This document shows, one piece after another, positions 11,116-23,871 of a DNA stretch of 64,000 nt; position 1 is the first letter of the stretch, and each line of letters begins with the position of its first letter. Made by a program: the position numbers and the translations under genes. The DNA is taken from contig WELB01000132.1 of the NCBI GenBank assembly GCA_009602725.1, positions 120,395 to 184,394 of the forward strand. The letters run 5' to 3'. Source of the stretch: Spirogloea muscicola (Eukaryota > Streptophyta > Zygnematophyceae > Spirogloeales > Spirogloeaceae). The notes below the pieces were generated by a model that worked only from the letters and a program-made list of their open reading frames with translations, was not told the DNA's origin and searched no databases.

Positions 11116-13262
11116 CTCTCCTTCTTCCTCTCCGCATGATGTGTCGCCCAACCTGGCACAGACGGTGTGGGTGCCCTTGGTTGGAATGCGTCGATGAGAA
11201 CGACATCAAGGAGGAGATGTGGCCCACCGCTCCGGGGGGGGTCGCAACCACATCCAGACGCCTGATGTAAGGCCTGCCGCGCTTCTGGAGTACTGGCATG
11301 ATACCCGGCACCTCATGATACCCGGCACCATGGCCGCATGGTAACCTGCCCCGCGCACCAAGCCATACATAGCTTCTCTGAGAGCCGGCCGGAGAGGCGG
11401 CGTGCGGTGCCCATGATTTCAGGGGTGGCCAAGCGGAGCCAAAAGGGTGTCCGAGTCCTGGGCTAGGAGGGGTCAAGGGAAGCGGGGCGTAGCACGACTG
11501 TAGAGCGGGAGAGGAGCAACCTGGCGACCAAGAAGGGAGCGAGAGGTGCCAGATCGAAAGAGAGAGAAGGGTTCGCCCATTGAGGATAGGTGCTGGGAAA
11601 AGCCAGCCCAAAGAAAGGATGACCAAAGACGCCCGCTCGAGGAGTCTAGCGGCTGCCGTGATGGTCCTTAGAAGAGCCTGGTCAGGGATGCCTGTCGGAG
11701 GCACTGAGAGGGGAGGGAGACCGCGCTCCCAAGGAGCAGAGATGACCACACCAGACTTCGTGGCTGCTGCTCCAGCGCAGCGTGCAGATGCGAGGCAAGC
11801 AGCAGGACGGGGCTGTAGCAGGGCGGGGAGGCGCAAGCATGGGAGCATGGCGCGAGGCCCGGCTGCTCGCTCGCTAACTACTGAGCTGCGCCCGTCGCCA
11901 TGCCTCTGCTCGCCGCTCGGGGACGTGACAGCGAGTGCAGCCGAGGCTGCCGACCAGCTTGAGGGGCACTGCCGGCCATAGGGGGCGCAGGCAGGCCCCG
12001 CCGGGCCGGGCCCCGCACAAACGCCTTGGCGCTGTCGCCCTCTCCGCAGAGGAGCCGCCTGTGCTGGCCGTCCGGCAGCCGCCGCAGCCTCGCGGCGCGG
12101 GCGGCTCGGTGGGCAGCACCAGAGTGAAGGCGCGCATGGAATGTCAGGTTGGCCAATCCAAGCCATCCACCAGGCCAAAATAGGAAAGTGTGGGGCTGCC
12201 ACCTGAGGGGCCGGCGCCACTCCCTGCCCAGCTGGTGCTCTCGCCCCACACAGGCGGTGCGCGAGGTGGCGGCGCCGCCAGTCCGCGGGCGCACGGGAAG
12301 AGCCCCGCGATCTTGTGCCATGGCACCCACGCACTGTGATGGCTGCGAAAGGCAGGCCAGCCCAGCTGAGGACAGATGAGGTCCGGAGGGGCCGGCGAGC
12401 GAAGGCGGAAGAGCTGCGCCTCCGGACCACGGCGGGTACAGGAGATGGGCCTCTTCCTCTCCTCTTCTGGCTGACTCGGGGGTCACTAAGCTCCCATCGC
12501 TATATTTCTTGCCTAGCTGTGTGGTCTTCAGACCTTGTCCATTCCTTTGGGGTGGCCTCTCACAGCCACCAGTCAATCTGGAAGCGCTGTTTCTTGGCGC
12601 CTGTTCGGTCCTTTGACCCTTGTCCGTACTTTCTGACCCCGTCGCACTTTGTTCATTCTTCCCTCTGGGCCGGCCTTTCCCAGCTACCGCCCTCTCTCTC
12701 TCTTTCTGGCTGGCTTGTCGCAGCCCCCGCCCCCTCTGGAAGAGCTCTTTCGGTTCGCGGGCCGGGCTGCAGACGGCCCCGCCTGACAGAACTTGCGCGG
12801 TGTCCATGACTGAGATGGAAGGGAAAGGCCAGATCAAGCCAGCACACAATTTGGGCATGAGCTAGAGCGACGAGTGGGGCTACGGGAAGAGGAGCCCTGT
12901 GCCCCGAGGGGGGGGGCCAAGGGAGGCCGGGGCTGCTGCGCGCAGGCGAAGGAGGCGCCCGGCCCTGCGCTCAAACCTCCGGGCGGAAGGCCAAGGGGCC
13001 CCCCTCCGCCGGAGCGCATCCACCGCCCGCCACGTGTCGAGCGCGCGAACCCGGCATCGTGCCCGGCGCCCCCGTCTGCTGCGCACGCGACGTGGCACGC
13101 CGCCTGGAGTCCCGGCGCGGGTGCCGTCAACTCGACACGTGGCACTGGCGCTCGCCACAGCTGCGGGATTCCCGGGCCGGGGGGGGTGGCCCGCGCGTGC
13201 GGGGCGAATCGTCGGGAGGGGGCGCCCGACGGCGGGGGCCCGCCCCCCGACGCGCCCGCCGG
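11116..13262. other. Repeat and GC-rich DNA, no gene recognised
   Basis: Contains diverged repeat cores (near 11575-11615, 12125-12175, 12535-12580 and 12795-12860) separated by GC-rich sequence that opens long frames on both strands. None of the open frames matches a family I know, and the frames overlap antisense to each other, as expected of GC-rich non-coding DNA. The last 350 bases before the N gap are extremely GC-rich. Confidence 0.5.
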
Positions 13263-13526
13263 NNNNNNNNNNNNNNNNNNNNNNNNNNNNNNNNNNNNNN
13301 NNNNNNNNNNNNNNNNNNNNNNNNNNNNNNNNNNNNNNNNNNNNNNNNNNNNNNNNNNNNNNNNNNNNNNNNNNNNNNNNNNNNNNNNNNNNNNNNNNNN
13401 NNNNNNNNNNNNNNNNNNNNNNNNNNNNNNNNNNNNNNNNNNNNNNNNNNNNNNNNNNNNNNNNNNNNNNNNNNNNNNNNNNNNNNNNNNNNNNNNNNNN
13501 NNNNNNNNNNNNNNNNNNNNNNNNNN
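13263..13526. other. Assembly gap (264 N)
   Basis: A run of N. Open frames that cross it are not evidence of coding sequence. Confidence 0.99.
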
Positions 13527-14369
13527 CAGCATGTGAGCCCAGCCGCCCCCGCCTGCGCCCGCGCCGGCGGCCGGGCTGGGTTGCCCGCATCCGCAGCCGC
13601 GACGCAGCCGCTGCGCCGAGGCGCGACCACCGCGCTTCTGCATGCCTCTGCCTCCGCTTCTTTGAGCGGGCACTGAGCAGAGAGTCGTGCGTCAGAGGTC
13701 GAGGGGATGAGCCACCGACTTGCTCCCAGTTTTGGCCCGTCACCAAGAACGCGGACTCGCGCTGCACTTTGGATGTAGCCCCTCACTGCACCATGCGGCG
13801 TGCAGGCTCCCGCCGGTGCTGGTGGCAGAAGTAGGAGATCCATCACAGGCGGGAGGCCCTGCGCCAGCCACTTCCCCGACTTCTGATCCATGGCAGCATC
13901 TTACCCAGGTCCCGGCTCGAGGACTCACAATGCAACAGCTCGCACATCCTTTGTCCCCACGTTGCATTGCGGGGATATCACGACCGAGCTCGCAGCTTAC
14001 GCCGCTTCCAATGGCCAAGCCGAGATACGCTCGCTCGATACGGCGAGGCCACTATGCTGAACCAGTGCGCGCATGCTGACAGGCGCAGAGAGCGCTAGGC
14101 ACACCGGACAAGTGGGGTTCCGTTCTGGACGGCCAGGCCCTGCCGGCGGCACCGAGCCTTCTGAACATTCTCGCCACTGCGCTGCTGTCATTATCCGGCA
14201 GCAGTCTGGCTGTCACAGGCCTCTCGCAGGTCAGCACATGCGGCAAGCCCTTCTGCCAGGGAAGCAGGTGGCTCATGCCCTTGCCCTTCATGTACTGCGA
14301 ATCCACTTCCACCTGAAGCATGTTACCGTCTATATCCTTTGGAGTCGCTCCTCTATACAGAAGGCTGAC
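13527..14369. other. Upstream region and possible 5' UTR of the bHLH gene
   Basis: GC-rich near the gap, then moderate. The frame of the downstream gene is already open from an ATG at 14073, but the residues before 14370 look unlike coding sequence. A possible splice acceptor (CTCTATACAG) ends at 14360, ten bases before the preferred start, so a 5' UTR intron is plausible. Confidence 0.45.
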
Positions 14370-16980
14370 ATGAACCCAATAACTAAGCGAAAGCCCGTGC
14401 TGAAGATGCAGCGACCCGACTCTGTGCAGATGGCTGCAGAGACGTCGTACGCACCCCTCACGCAGCACAACCAGCTCTTGACATTGTTGAGCAGACAAGG
14501 GTCTCCTTTGGCAGCGACTGCCAACAAGGCCAGCCTGCCGCTGATGCACAGGATGCTGAACCTTCTTGACTCGTCCGGCCCCATGGCATGCGCAACCAAC
14601 ATCAACGGCATGAGCCTTCCCCTTTTGGCGGCCTCGCTGCAGGGCTCTGCACACTCTCCTGACTTTCCTGCCCTCCAACCTCGCCAAGCTGGGACAGCCT
14701 CAGCACCTGCCAACAGCTTCTGCCCGCTGGCGCCCAAGACACCTCACAGCAGCACCTGCAACGTGCCACTGCCATCACCAAGCACAGCGCCAGGGAGGGC
14801 CGCCTCTACCAGACCACGCAGCACGAGAAAGGCCCCTGCTCTGACCATCATCCCGCCAGAGAAGCTTGGGACCTGGGATGGCGACGAGGTAATGGACTGC
14901 GTTGTGGATGCTGGCAGCAGATCGGCGCTGGTGTCACAGAGGATCTGTGTAGGCAAGGGGGGCAAGGTCACTCCGCAACTGTGCCTGAGCGAGGCTGCCG
15001 ATCTGGCAAGGCGTTTAGCGAAGAAGCCTCCAAGTGAGATCAATGACGAGGAGCTATGGGAGCTCTATGTGCACGGTTTATTGGCCTCACCCTTCAGATC
15101 CAGGGACCAACAGAGACTGGCGGGAGCGATCAGTGAGGCAGCAAGGCTTGCCGAGAAAAAGGTTGAAGATGCTGGCAAAGTTGCGGTGGCTGTGGCAGCG
15201 GCAGCGGCACCAGCAGTAAAAATTGCGCTGTCCTCCCAGAGGTTGGGCGTCACAGGTGACCATTCACTTCCCTGGAGCAGGACTGGGAATACTGATGGTA
15301 GCACCACGGAAGGCAATGCCGATGCTGGTGATGTGAGCCTCTTTCATGACGACAAGGTCCAGCAGCTGCTTACCTTCTCGGATATCTGGCTGGCATCGCC
15401 TCGGAACAGCTTCAGAAATATCCTCGCGTCGCCAAGCACTGGGCCGGTCCTGCTCTCGCCCAGGTGCAAGGACTTCTCAGAATTCTTCCCAGCAGGGCTT
15501 GTGTCGCCTGGTTACCAGCAAGCGTACCCAGACACCTGCAATGCCGCAGATGCTGAGTGCGTGTCACCAACTAATGATATCATCACAAAGGCCGCGTCAC
15601 CAGCAGACGTGAATCGGGCAAGCGATGCTGCTTGCTTGGTCCAGACCGGGTCCAGCACCCGCAAGAGCGCTGGCAACTCCACGGTGGCCAGCTGTGTGAC
15701 CACGTCTCAGGGCTCCCTCGCCATAGGAAACATGGGCAGTGACAAGAGCTGCCTCCCCGGGCTGCTTCCGCAGTCCCTACTCCATTGCGATGGCGAGATC
15801 AAGCCAAGGTCGTGCGTGGTGCTTAGTGTGAAGCATGCATCTTGCACCAGCAGCGACAACGGCGGCAACCAAAGCAGCAATGCTGACTGCATCGAGTCCC
15901 CACGCACGCTCCTCTGCAATGTTTTGGATGATGTTGAGGTGGCCACCAGCTGCAGCCCTGCCGAGCGTGCATCCAAGGTCCCCAGGACATCTGAGGATCT
16001 ACGTCAATCTCCCCTCTTAAGGTCGTGTTTGGACGAATGTGAGAATGCAGCCTGTGAAATGGATGAGGGCGAGCCAACATTGGAGTATAAACCAAGCAGT
16101 CACCAGCTTTCATGCCAAGTTGAGACGAGTAGCACAGCTGGCGGCCTGGTGGCAGCACGCTCAGGGACGCCTACACCTCCAAAACTTGCAGCAAGATCAC
16201 GCTTCGGAACGAGCTCGCCCATGTCAATGAAGAGGCCACTCTTCAGATTTCCAACCACCTCCGTATGCAACACCGGCCTAAAAAGGTCTGCCTCCGATGG
16301 AGCTGCAACGCCTGGAGAGAATGCCAAGGCCGACATTAGGAGTGAGTGGAGTCGCATGCAATTGGCGGATCCCCAGACTGGGGCAGCGCGCTCGCGGAGG
16401 GAGAGGTTGACAGACCGTTATAGAGCTCTGCAAGTAAGGACTCAGCCTTCTGCTCAGGACTGCTTCTGAGTATTCGCTTAACTCAAACTTTGTTTCATGA
16501 CTGGCTACCAAGTTTTCTCTTTGTTGCTCCTATGCACAAGTGTTTGTTGCACTGTTTCTATTCATGAGTCAGATACAAGTGACGACTGCAGTACTCATGG
16601 ATATCACTGCTGCAGACACTGCTCCCCTCAAAGGAGAAGACGGACATCGCCACCATGCTGCAGGATGCTGCCGACTATGTCAACTTCCTCCAACGGCGCG
16701 TTGAGGTGCGCAGGGCTGCCATGCCGCTGTCAACCAGGCAGAGCTGCTCCATATGTGCACCCTATTTATGTGAAGCTGCAAGACGCATTTAATGATGCCA
16801 AGCCCACCGAAGCGCTTTGACATTTTGTGCTTGCGCTGTGATTGTCAGACTCTCAGCAAGTCAAGCCAGCACCCTGAGGAGGCTGAGAAGCAGTATGACC
16901 TCAACAGTCAGGGCCTGTGCCTCATGTCAATCTCTGTAGTCAGTGGAATTCTGACGTCCTCCGATGCTATCTCTGATTGA
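14370..16980 (+). CDS. bHLH transcription factor, plant RSL/LRL-like
   Basis: Nuclear DNA-binding regulator. The large first exon runs to 16433; the intron 16434-16615 is GT-AG and in phase 0; exon 2 is 16616-16705. The basic region and helix 1 (RRERLTDRYRALQ, preceded by DPQ) end exon 1. Helix 2 (KTDIATMLQDAADYVNFLQ) is in exon 2. The basic region has the R-R-E-R pattern for E-box binding and resembles plant class VIII/XI factors. A further exon ending at the TGA 16978-16980 reads QGLCLMSIS, like the tail of LRL/UNE12-type proteins; its acceptor (about 16855-16863) is uncertain, and a tiny exon near 16733-16749 may precede it. Without that splice the frame stops at 16792. About 690 residues before the bHLH are Ser/Ala/Pro-rich with no known domain. 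The start could instead be 14073. Confidence 0.85.
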
Positions 16981-18149
16981 CCTGTGGAGTGCACTACCGC
17001 ACAGACAGGGAAGAAGGCATCTGTGAGAGCTTAGGGTTTAGGGTATACACACCACTAATGTCTTGACCGTATCAGTATTGCTCACTGCAAGGAGACCTCT
17101 TGTGGCCCTGATTGCAGCACATACATAGTTTCTGGGCCACAATACATGATGGATGAGAAGTCGGCCAAGGAGTGGGGCCCTGGATGCATGCTCCACCTTC
17201 CATTGAGCACTGGCTCTTGGATATGATGTCACCATTGCGAGCCAATATGTAAACGCCGGATCGTGAGATTGATCGGTTGTGCACACTCACAGCTCTTGCA
17301 AAACGACCAAGCAGTAAAATTCATTGCGTCATAGCTAAGGCTTCCATGAGCGTCCAGCTTTATGACTGTCTCCCTATGGGCCTCACATGTTACAGATATT
17401 GACAACATGGCCAGGACATGGTAGTCGCACCCCCTTGGGCTGGTCCTGTTAGAGCACTGAGCTCTGGCATCATACTCCTACACGGCAGATTGGATACGCC
17501 CAGCCGGGGTCAACTCTTCATCTTGTCAACGGCTCTAGAGCTGGCCCTCACTAGTCAGTTCAGAGGAGCTTTCCTCGGCTGAGGCCGTCATGCAGGTCAG
17601 CAGGGAGCGGGGTTGGCCGAGTTCTGGCCATCGAGGCTGTGGGGTCTGGCAAGCTGCAGCAACCTCCCCTCCAAGAGCTCTGGTTCCACTTTCTCTGTGT
17701 GATCAACGGATGTACTGAGCAGGACCGCCATGTCATACCAAGCCGCACCCTTACGGGCCCGGCAGGTCTGCAGCTCGCAGGTATGGTCAGTAGGGCAAGT
17801 GGCACCAATCGAGTATGCCCGCCTTCCTGAACCTCCTCAGAATCAGTCATAGCACCACTCTAAAGGCCACAAGCCTTGCACCATGATGGTCCATAAGGGA
17901 CTCTCGCGGCTCGCCGAGCCCACGCCTGTCGCCCGTCATTCTGCAGACGCCCTAGCGTGGCCTGGCCTGCCGCACCAATACAAGGCTGGGACCAATGCTG
18001 ACTAGGGTGATAGTCAGCCCCACTCCAGTACGGCGCCACCAAGCTGGTCAGTAGAGGCCGACTTCCATGCAGGGCAGCTGCGCTCAATCGGATTTGATCA
18101 GTGGTCCGTGAGGATCACTTACTTTCCGGGTATGTATACGCTCCCTTGG
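16981..18149. other. Intergenic, no gene recognised
   Basis: Only short open frames without known motifs. A TTAGGGTTTAGGG stretch near 17032-17043 is a short telomere-like motif. No RNA gene was seen. Confidence 0.5.
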
Positions 18150-18450
18150 TCCTTGTTCGTCTTCTGTAGGCTGGCTGCCCTTTCACAGCCATTTCCCCCT
18201 TTGGAAAAGCTCTAGTTCTGTCTTTGCTATGAATTGCGAGCAGCGTTGACTGTGCTCGGACTCCCTTGTTCCAAGGCGCACACCGCGCCTTCCCTCTCTC
18301 TCATCAGGGTCGCGATAACCTCAGCCACCTTAGGATAGGGCTTCGGTCAACGTAGCCCACTTTTTGCACAAGCTTTTGCCTGATCAAAGTATCGGGCTTG
18401 CATTGGGCCACCGTTTCAATTCATGCGCTCCGCGCGCCTCATCCCTCGCT
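18150..18450 (-). repeat. Modules A/C (reverse) upstream of the EXECUTER gene
   Basis: GGCTGGCTGCCCTTTCACAG near 18170 is a diverged reverse core. The stretch near 18310-18450 is module C in reverse orientation (AGCCACCTTAGGATAGGGCT, then TTTTGCCTGATCAAAGTATC, then CATGCGCTCCGCGCGCC). It ends about 400 bases before the EXECUTER start codon, so the repeat forms part of the presumed promoter region. Confidence 0.7.
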
Positions 18451-18674
18451 CTGATCTGGTCGCGGTCTGTGCATTCAGCGTCAGGCACCGCGAGGTGACG
18501 GAACGGGGCCCCGCGTCACGCTCATCGGACGGCTTCGGGGGCTCGCGACGGGGACGGCGCATCGGGCGGCTCTGGAGGCGCCAGCGGCCTGCCCACCTTC
18601 CCGTGCCGCCATAGCCCCGGGCCGGAGGGCAAGGCTGCGAGGATAAGAAGGGCCGCGACCGCCGCGGCGGCAGG

Positions 18675-18704
18675 GGCGGCGGCGGCGGCGGCGGCGGCGG
18701 CGGC
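18675..18704 (+). repeat. (GGC)n microsatellite
   Basis: Ten uninterrupted GGC units about 140 bases upstream of the EXECUTER start codon, probably in the 5' UTR. Confidence 0.9.
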
Positions 18705-18842
18705 TTCTGGTGGAGAGCAGCCAGGCGCTGGACGGGGCTCCTGCCGCAGCCCGAGTTGCGGCGCGAGGACCGCCGGCTGAGAGTCCAGCTGGTTCGCCCG
18801 AGGGGCCAGGCCGTTTCGTCGTCAACGCGGGAGCTTGCAGGC

Positions 18843-21800
18843 ATGGCGTCGACGGCTGCCGCAGTGGCGGTCCCGTACCTGCCGGCGCCAGAGCTCCAGC
18901 TCCCCGGGGCTCCGGCGTGCGCCGGTGGCGGCCGCGTCCACTCGTCCATGTCCGCGGGCTCCTCGCGCGCCGCGTGCGCCGACAACCCGCGCCGCTCGAC
19001 GAGCCGCCGCGCCGCGACTGGCGGCAGCATTTGCCACTTGAGCTGCCAGCTCGAGAGCTCTCGGCGAGGTGGACGAAGCAGCAGGCGAGCCGTCTGCTCG
19101 GCCGTCGTGGCTGCCGACCGGCTTGCCGGCCAGCCAGCGCTCGGCGCGCAGCGGATGGCGCCGCAGGGGCTGGATGGCTGTCGCAGCGTCGACGGCATGA
19201 GGAGGAAACCGCGGCCAGAGGGCGCCGCGCGGCGGGGCAAGAAGATGTGCGCCGCCGGCTCCTCCGAGCCGCGCTCTGACAGGACGGAGGAGGCGAGCCT
19301 CGAGGAGGGTGATCAGCGGCCCTCCAAGCTTACAGGGCCTGCCGGCGACCAAGTGGAAGGCCCCTCCCAGCCCTGGGGCAACGCCGCCCGGCGCAAGAGG
19401 CTCCAGGAAGTGGCAACGCGCGTCGGTGATCCATTCCGGGACATGATAACGTCCGCATCCAAGCGGTTGCAGAACTATCTGGACAACCACAGCCCCCAGA
19501 CCTCTGCTGAGGAGAGCGAGGAGAACGACGGGCCGGCGAACGACTGGTCAAAGTGGCAGACGGTGATTGCGGAAGTGGAGGAGCGAGACACTATCGTGAC
19601 TGCTCTGAAAGTCAGTGGCCCTGGCAGGCTGTTAGTGTAATACAACTATGTACATATCAGATGTTTGCACAGCTCGTGCACAGACCATCGGCTTGGGTGT
19701 GCCCTTCTAAGCATGTGATGACATTGCCTTGCTCCGGGCAGTCCTTGTTATTACAAGAGCAATAACCTGTAATGAGGACTTAGCGTCATGAGGACTTACT
19801 GCCCATATGATCTGTCATGCAGTTCCAGCTAGAGGATGCTGTGGACAAAGAGGACTATCAAGAAGCTGCAAAACTGAAGGACGTCATTGGCGGGATAATG
19901 GCAAAAGACACAGTCACTGAGGTTTTGGATGCCTTGCAGGTAAATTGGCTCTTATCTCTCCAGTGCAAGCAATAACACGTTTGACTGCATGAATTAGCAG
20001 ATTATGCTGCGGTCTGCCTCTTCTTCAAGGCTGGTTGAGTGAGTCGCTGAGACACAAGCTTTTGTAAGACTTGTGAGATCGTAACCTCCTGTATAGTGCT
20101 GTATCCAATCAGTTGGTTGGTCCTATGCACATGGTGTTATATCAATGCACATGCCTTTCAGACTCGCACCTTCATACCTGCCTATGGGTGCTTATGGACA
20201 TTGCTGCAGCTTGCTTTGGCTGAGGAGCGCTATGCGGATGCTGCAATGTATCGGGATGAGGCGGGTGTTGGACTGGTATGCGAGCTCCATTTAATGCTGG
20301 ATTCAATGCAACTCATGGCGGCAGGGGCACAGTTGCTCCTCAGCACGCGGCACTGAATTCAATGCTCTAAACTTTATTGCTGATAAAGCCTTGCTTGGAC
20401 GCTTTGTGCAGATTGGTTGGTGGGTGGGGTTGGCGGAGGGCGCAAATGACCCCTTCGGTCGCATCCTGCAGATTTATCCATCAGATGGGAGGTTGTTGGG
20501 CAGGAGCTACACAGCAAAGTAAGTTGCAACACCTGAGCAGCATCATGACTGAAGCATGTCTGTGCATGTGCTTGGTCCAGCGGTGGCCTGCGCAGGTGGT
20601 TCTGTGTACTAAGGCTTTGAGTGGTTCGAGTGGTAATGCAGGCAACTGGCAGTTGCTGGACATGGTTCGGCCATCTTTGAGATTTTCGTGGCAAGAGACA
20701 GTCGTGGGCGATACAGAAAACAGGTATTGGTATCACTACAAATGATGCCTAGTCAATGTGTTTGCAAGTCAATGTGTAGTAGTATCCAAGTTACCAGAAA
20801 CTGCTCGCTGGTACACAACAAATACTACTAGCCACTTAGTTGTGCATGATCTCCAGAGCTGTACTGACTGCCCATAATTGTGTTATCCAGGCGGTGTACT
20901 TGAGAAGAGATTCACCTTCTGCAGCGCAAGGTCTTGTGACGACAGGGACCGAAGAGGTTGTGGACGCTGACAACCAAAGTGACGATGTGAAGGTAGAGGA
21001 GGTAGACGTAGAAAAGACTGGAAGCGGTGAAGATGAGGATAAGCCCAAGGGGGATGTCAAGGGGGGCGAGGAAGGACTGGGGGGTATCCTCAACTTCTTG
21101 AAGGATCGCATGCCCGGTGTAAAGCTGAAGGTCTTCAAGGTGTCCGCTCCGGAGGATGTTGATGTAGATCTTCCCAAGATAGTGGAACAGATTATGGAGG
21201 ATAGGACCGAGAAGGCCACTGGTCAAGTGAAGGCAGATAGGGACCAGAGTGCTGAGGCGACCCAAAAGGGTAGTGGCAGTGAGGTCTCAGGAGGACAGAA
21301 GGAGGGCGATGGTGATAATACTGCGTCAGGGAAAGGAGAGGATGGCACTGCAGACGAGGTAGAGGAGGGGATGCCTGTGAGAGTGGTTCTGGGTGGAGTT
21401 CTGTCGGGTGCCAGCAACCTGTCAGATGACAGGCCCAAGCTTCCAGTACGGGTGCCTGCAAGGATGGACATGAGGGGCAGGGACGTCTTCTTGTTTAGTA
21501 TGGAGGACGGGCTCGCGGAGGCAAGCCCGCCGCACGATGCCAAGTTCTCTCGTCAGATGCAAATTGCTACTCAAGCAATGTCAGAGATGATGCCTGACGA
21601 TGTCGCAAAGGTCTTCTGGAATGTGGATGTTGACAAGTTAAGCAACCAGGTATGTGAAGGTCTTGCAACTGACAAGGGAGACCGATATGCTCAATATTGC
21701 AAATTTCTGTATGCTTGATGATGGTTGGGTCAACGTTCTCTGATAAGGAGCAGTTTAGCCTGGTGGCATGTTACTGCTTATGCAAATGCCATCACCGAGC

Positions 21801-23343
21801 AACAATTACGTTGTATGTGATAGAGGAGACCACATTTTCCTAAAACTTTGTGTATATTCACCATGGCTTTCTTTGTTCATGCACCTACTCATGTCGTGTC
21901 TGCTTAAATCCCTCTGAATAGAATTGGGTGTGTTGGCTGTACAGAATGCTGGCAAGATGAATGAGTTAGTTAAAGGGCAGATGGGTGAGGTTGTCAAGGC
22001 GGCTGTCAGCCAGGTCCAGAAGAGGAAGGAGCTCTCTCCTCGCACGTTATTCAAGAGGATCAATGTCGCTGATGCGAACGCAGACTCCCTTAGTGGTAAG
22101 AGCTTCATGTTACTTGCTACACCTGCATGTTTTGGGCATAAGGAGTGTTGCAGGCAGGTCGATACCAGGCAAAGGTTCTGAAAAGAGTGAGGGCTCTAAT
22201 ACAGGTCTATACATTGGAGCATTTGGACCGTACACATCAGAGGTGGTGCAGCTGCAGCGTAAGTATGGTCGTTGGGAGGGCGACAGTTCTGCAGACGACA
22301 TTGGTGCACCATATGAATATGTCGAAGCTGTGAAGCTGACGGGTGACCTTAACGTACCAGCTGGCCAGGTCAGTCATGACTGTATCGGTGTACTGTTGCA
22401 AGTGGTGGTTGTCATCGACCCTTCCTATTGATGTTTGTGTGGGGGTAAACATGTGAATGAATTGTTAACGTCCTGAGTGCTTACATGCATCCGCTTTGCT
22501 CTTGCAGGTGACCTTTCGAGCTAAGATTGGACGTGAAGACCGCTTGTCACATCGAGGAATTTATCCTGAGGAGATTGGTGTGGTATGGCCTCTTGCAAGG
22601 ATTGGTGAATCTGAATACACCATAGTGCATCCAGCAATGCATCTGGTCAAGTTGGTGCTCAAGGCTGGTCACATTTGAGGCGTTTGCCTCTTCATATCCT
22701 TCTTTCAGGTTGCAGTTCAACCTTTGACGACCAATGGGCATCATTCTATTGTGCTTGCAGACAGCACGCTACAAAGGCCAGGGTAGACTAGCAGAGCCTG
22801 GTTTCCGCAATCCGAGGTGGATAGTGGGGGAGCTTGTGCTACTGGATGGCAAGGTGTGTCTTCTCTGGTGTTTGTTGCCAAGCTTATATGATGCAGCTTT
22901 AGCTTGGATGGAATCTGGAAAGGCTCGGGTTCAGGTGACTCTGATCTTAGAGTCCTCATGCAGCTAGTCCAGCTACGTGAAAATGATGAAGTACGGTCTG
23001 GCAATAATCATCAAATAACAACTTGCTGCTTTACTGCTTTGGAAATGCAATTGCTGGTCATGTGCAATGTCATTCCAAGAATCAGGGCTTTTAGCCGATA
23101 CCTATACGATATACAAGCTCTGAAGCAGAGGAGCTCTGCAGCAGGTATTCTGCCTTCAAGAGAATGATCTTCTTATCGCTGATTGTTGCACAGTCACTGG
23201 CGATGACAATGAAAGGAGCTGGCAGTGCGAGCAGCGCAGAGCTGGGCTTTGTGTACACAGTCCCAGAGAAGCACTTCCTTGTTCTGTTTAATCGACTCAA
23301 GCTCCAGGACTTTGTACACAGACTGGGCACTCAGCTCAGCTAG
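18843..23343 (+). CDS. EXECUTER-family plastid singlet-oxygen signalling protein, 11 exons
   Basis: Plastid protein; in Arabidopsis EX1 and EX2 relay the singlet-oxygen signal from thylakoid margins to the nucleus. Exons: 18843-19610, 19823-19939, 20210-20275, 20412-20518, 20642-20723, 20891-21649, 21945-22095, 22205-22368, 22508-22582, 22761-22853, 23194-23343. They sum to 2532 bases, giving 843 residues, and every junction agrees in phase. The N-terminus is Ala/Arg/Ser-rich, as in a transit peptide. A UVR-like pair ([19 protein letters not shown] and [17 protein letters not shown]) spans about 257-317. The signature GWWVG..DPFGRI and [12 protein letters not shown] follow. Exon 6 adds a long acidic insert. 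The C-terminal third ([35 protein letters not shown], ending in [12 protein letters not shown]) is the most conserved. It is longer than the Arabidopsis proteins (about 650-680). The start was chosen as the first in-frame ATG. Confidence 0.93.
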
Positions 23344-23871
23344 ACTTGCTATAGTTTTGTTTGTGCAACCAGCTCATGATGTAGTACTTGATGAGCTGAG
23401 ACAGTCTGAGGGAGGTTCACCCTATCTGGGCGGTTCTGCCCTACCTGGGCATGAAAGCCTCCCTGTGCAGAAAGCTTGTTGGCCTTTCCTGTAGCTCCTC
23501 CCCGATCTTTTGTTGAAATTTTGTGGTTAAGTATTCCAAGTATCTGTGATAAGCTCAGGGAAACATTGCAAATTACTTCACAAGTAGCCGGCACCAAGCG
23601 ATGACCATCAAACAACAATACTTGTTTGTTCATGGTGGGGGTGCACGCCGAGCTCATTCTTACTATGTTGGGCCTCTGTGCTATGCTGGCATGCATGATT
23701 CTATTCACAATTCGACCTTAAGTGACTCCTCCAACATGTAGGCAGGCTGGGTTGCACCATGGAGTCTTTATTTGTAGGTTGTCAGCTTGACTGCATTGAC
23801 TCATTTGGAGTAACCAACTTTGAGTGAACATGAGCTTGTGCAGCAAGCTCTTGAATCGAGACTGCCTCTTT
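23344..23871. other. Convergent intergenic region
   Basis: Separates the 3' ends of the EXECUTER (+) and CCDC22 (-) genes. It is AT-richer than its surroundings, with no exon-like sequence; it presumably holds both 3' UTRs and polyadenylation signals. Confidence 0.6.

Noticed and set aside
12834-13891. Several long open frames on both strands crossing the first N gap
   Set aside because: They are open only because N codons are not stops and the flanks are extremely GC-rich. No protein motif is visible on either side.
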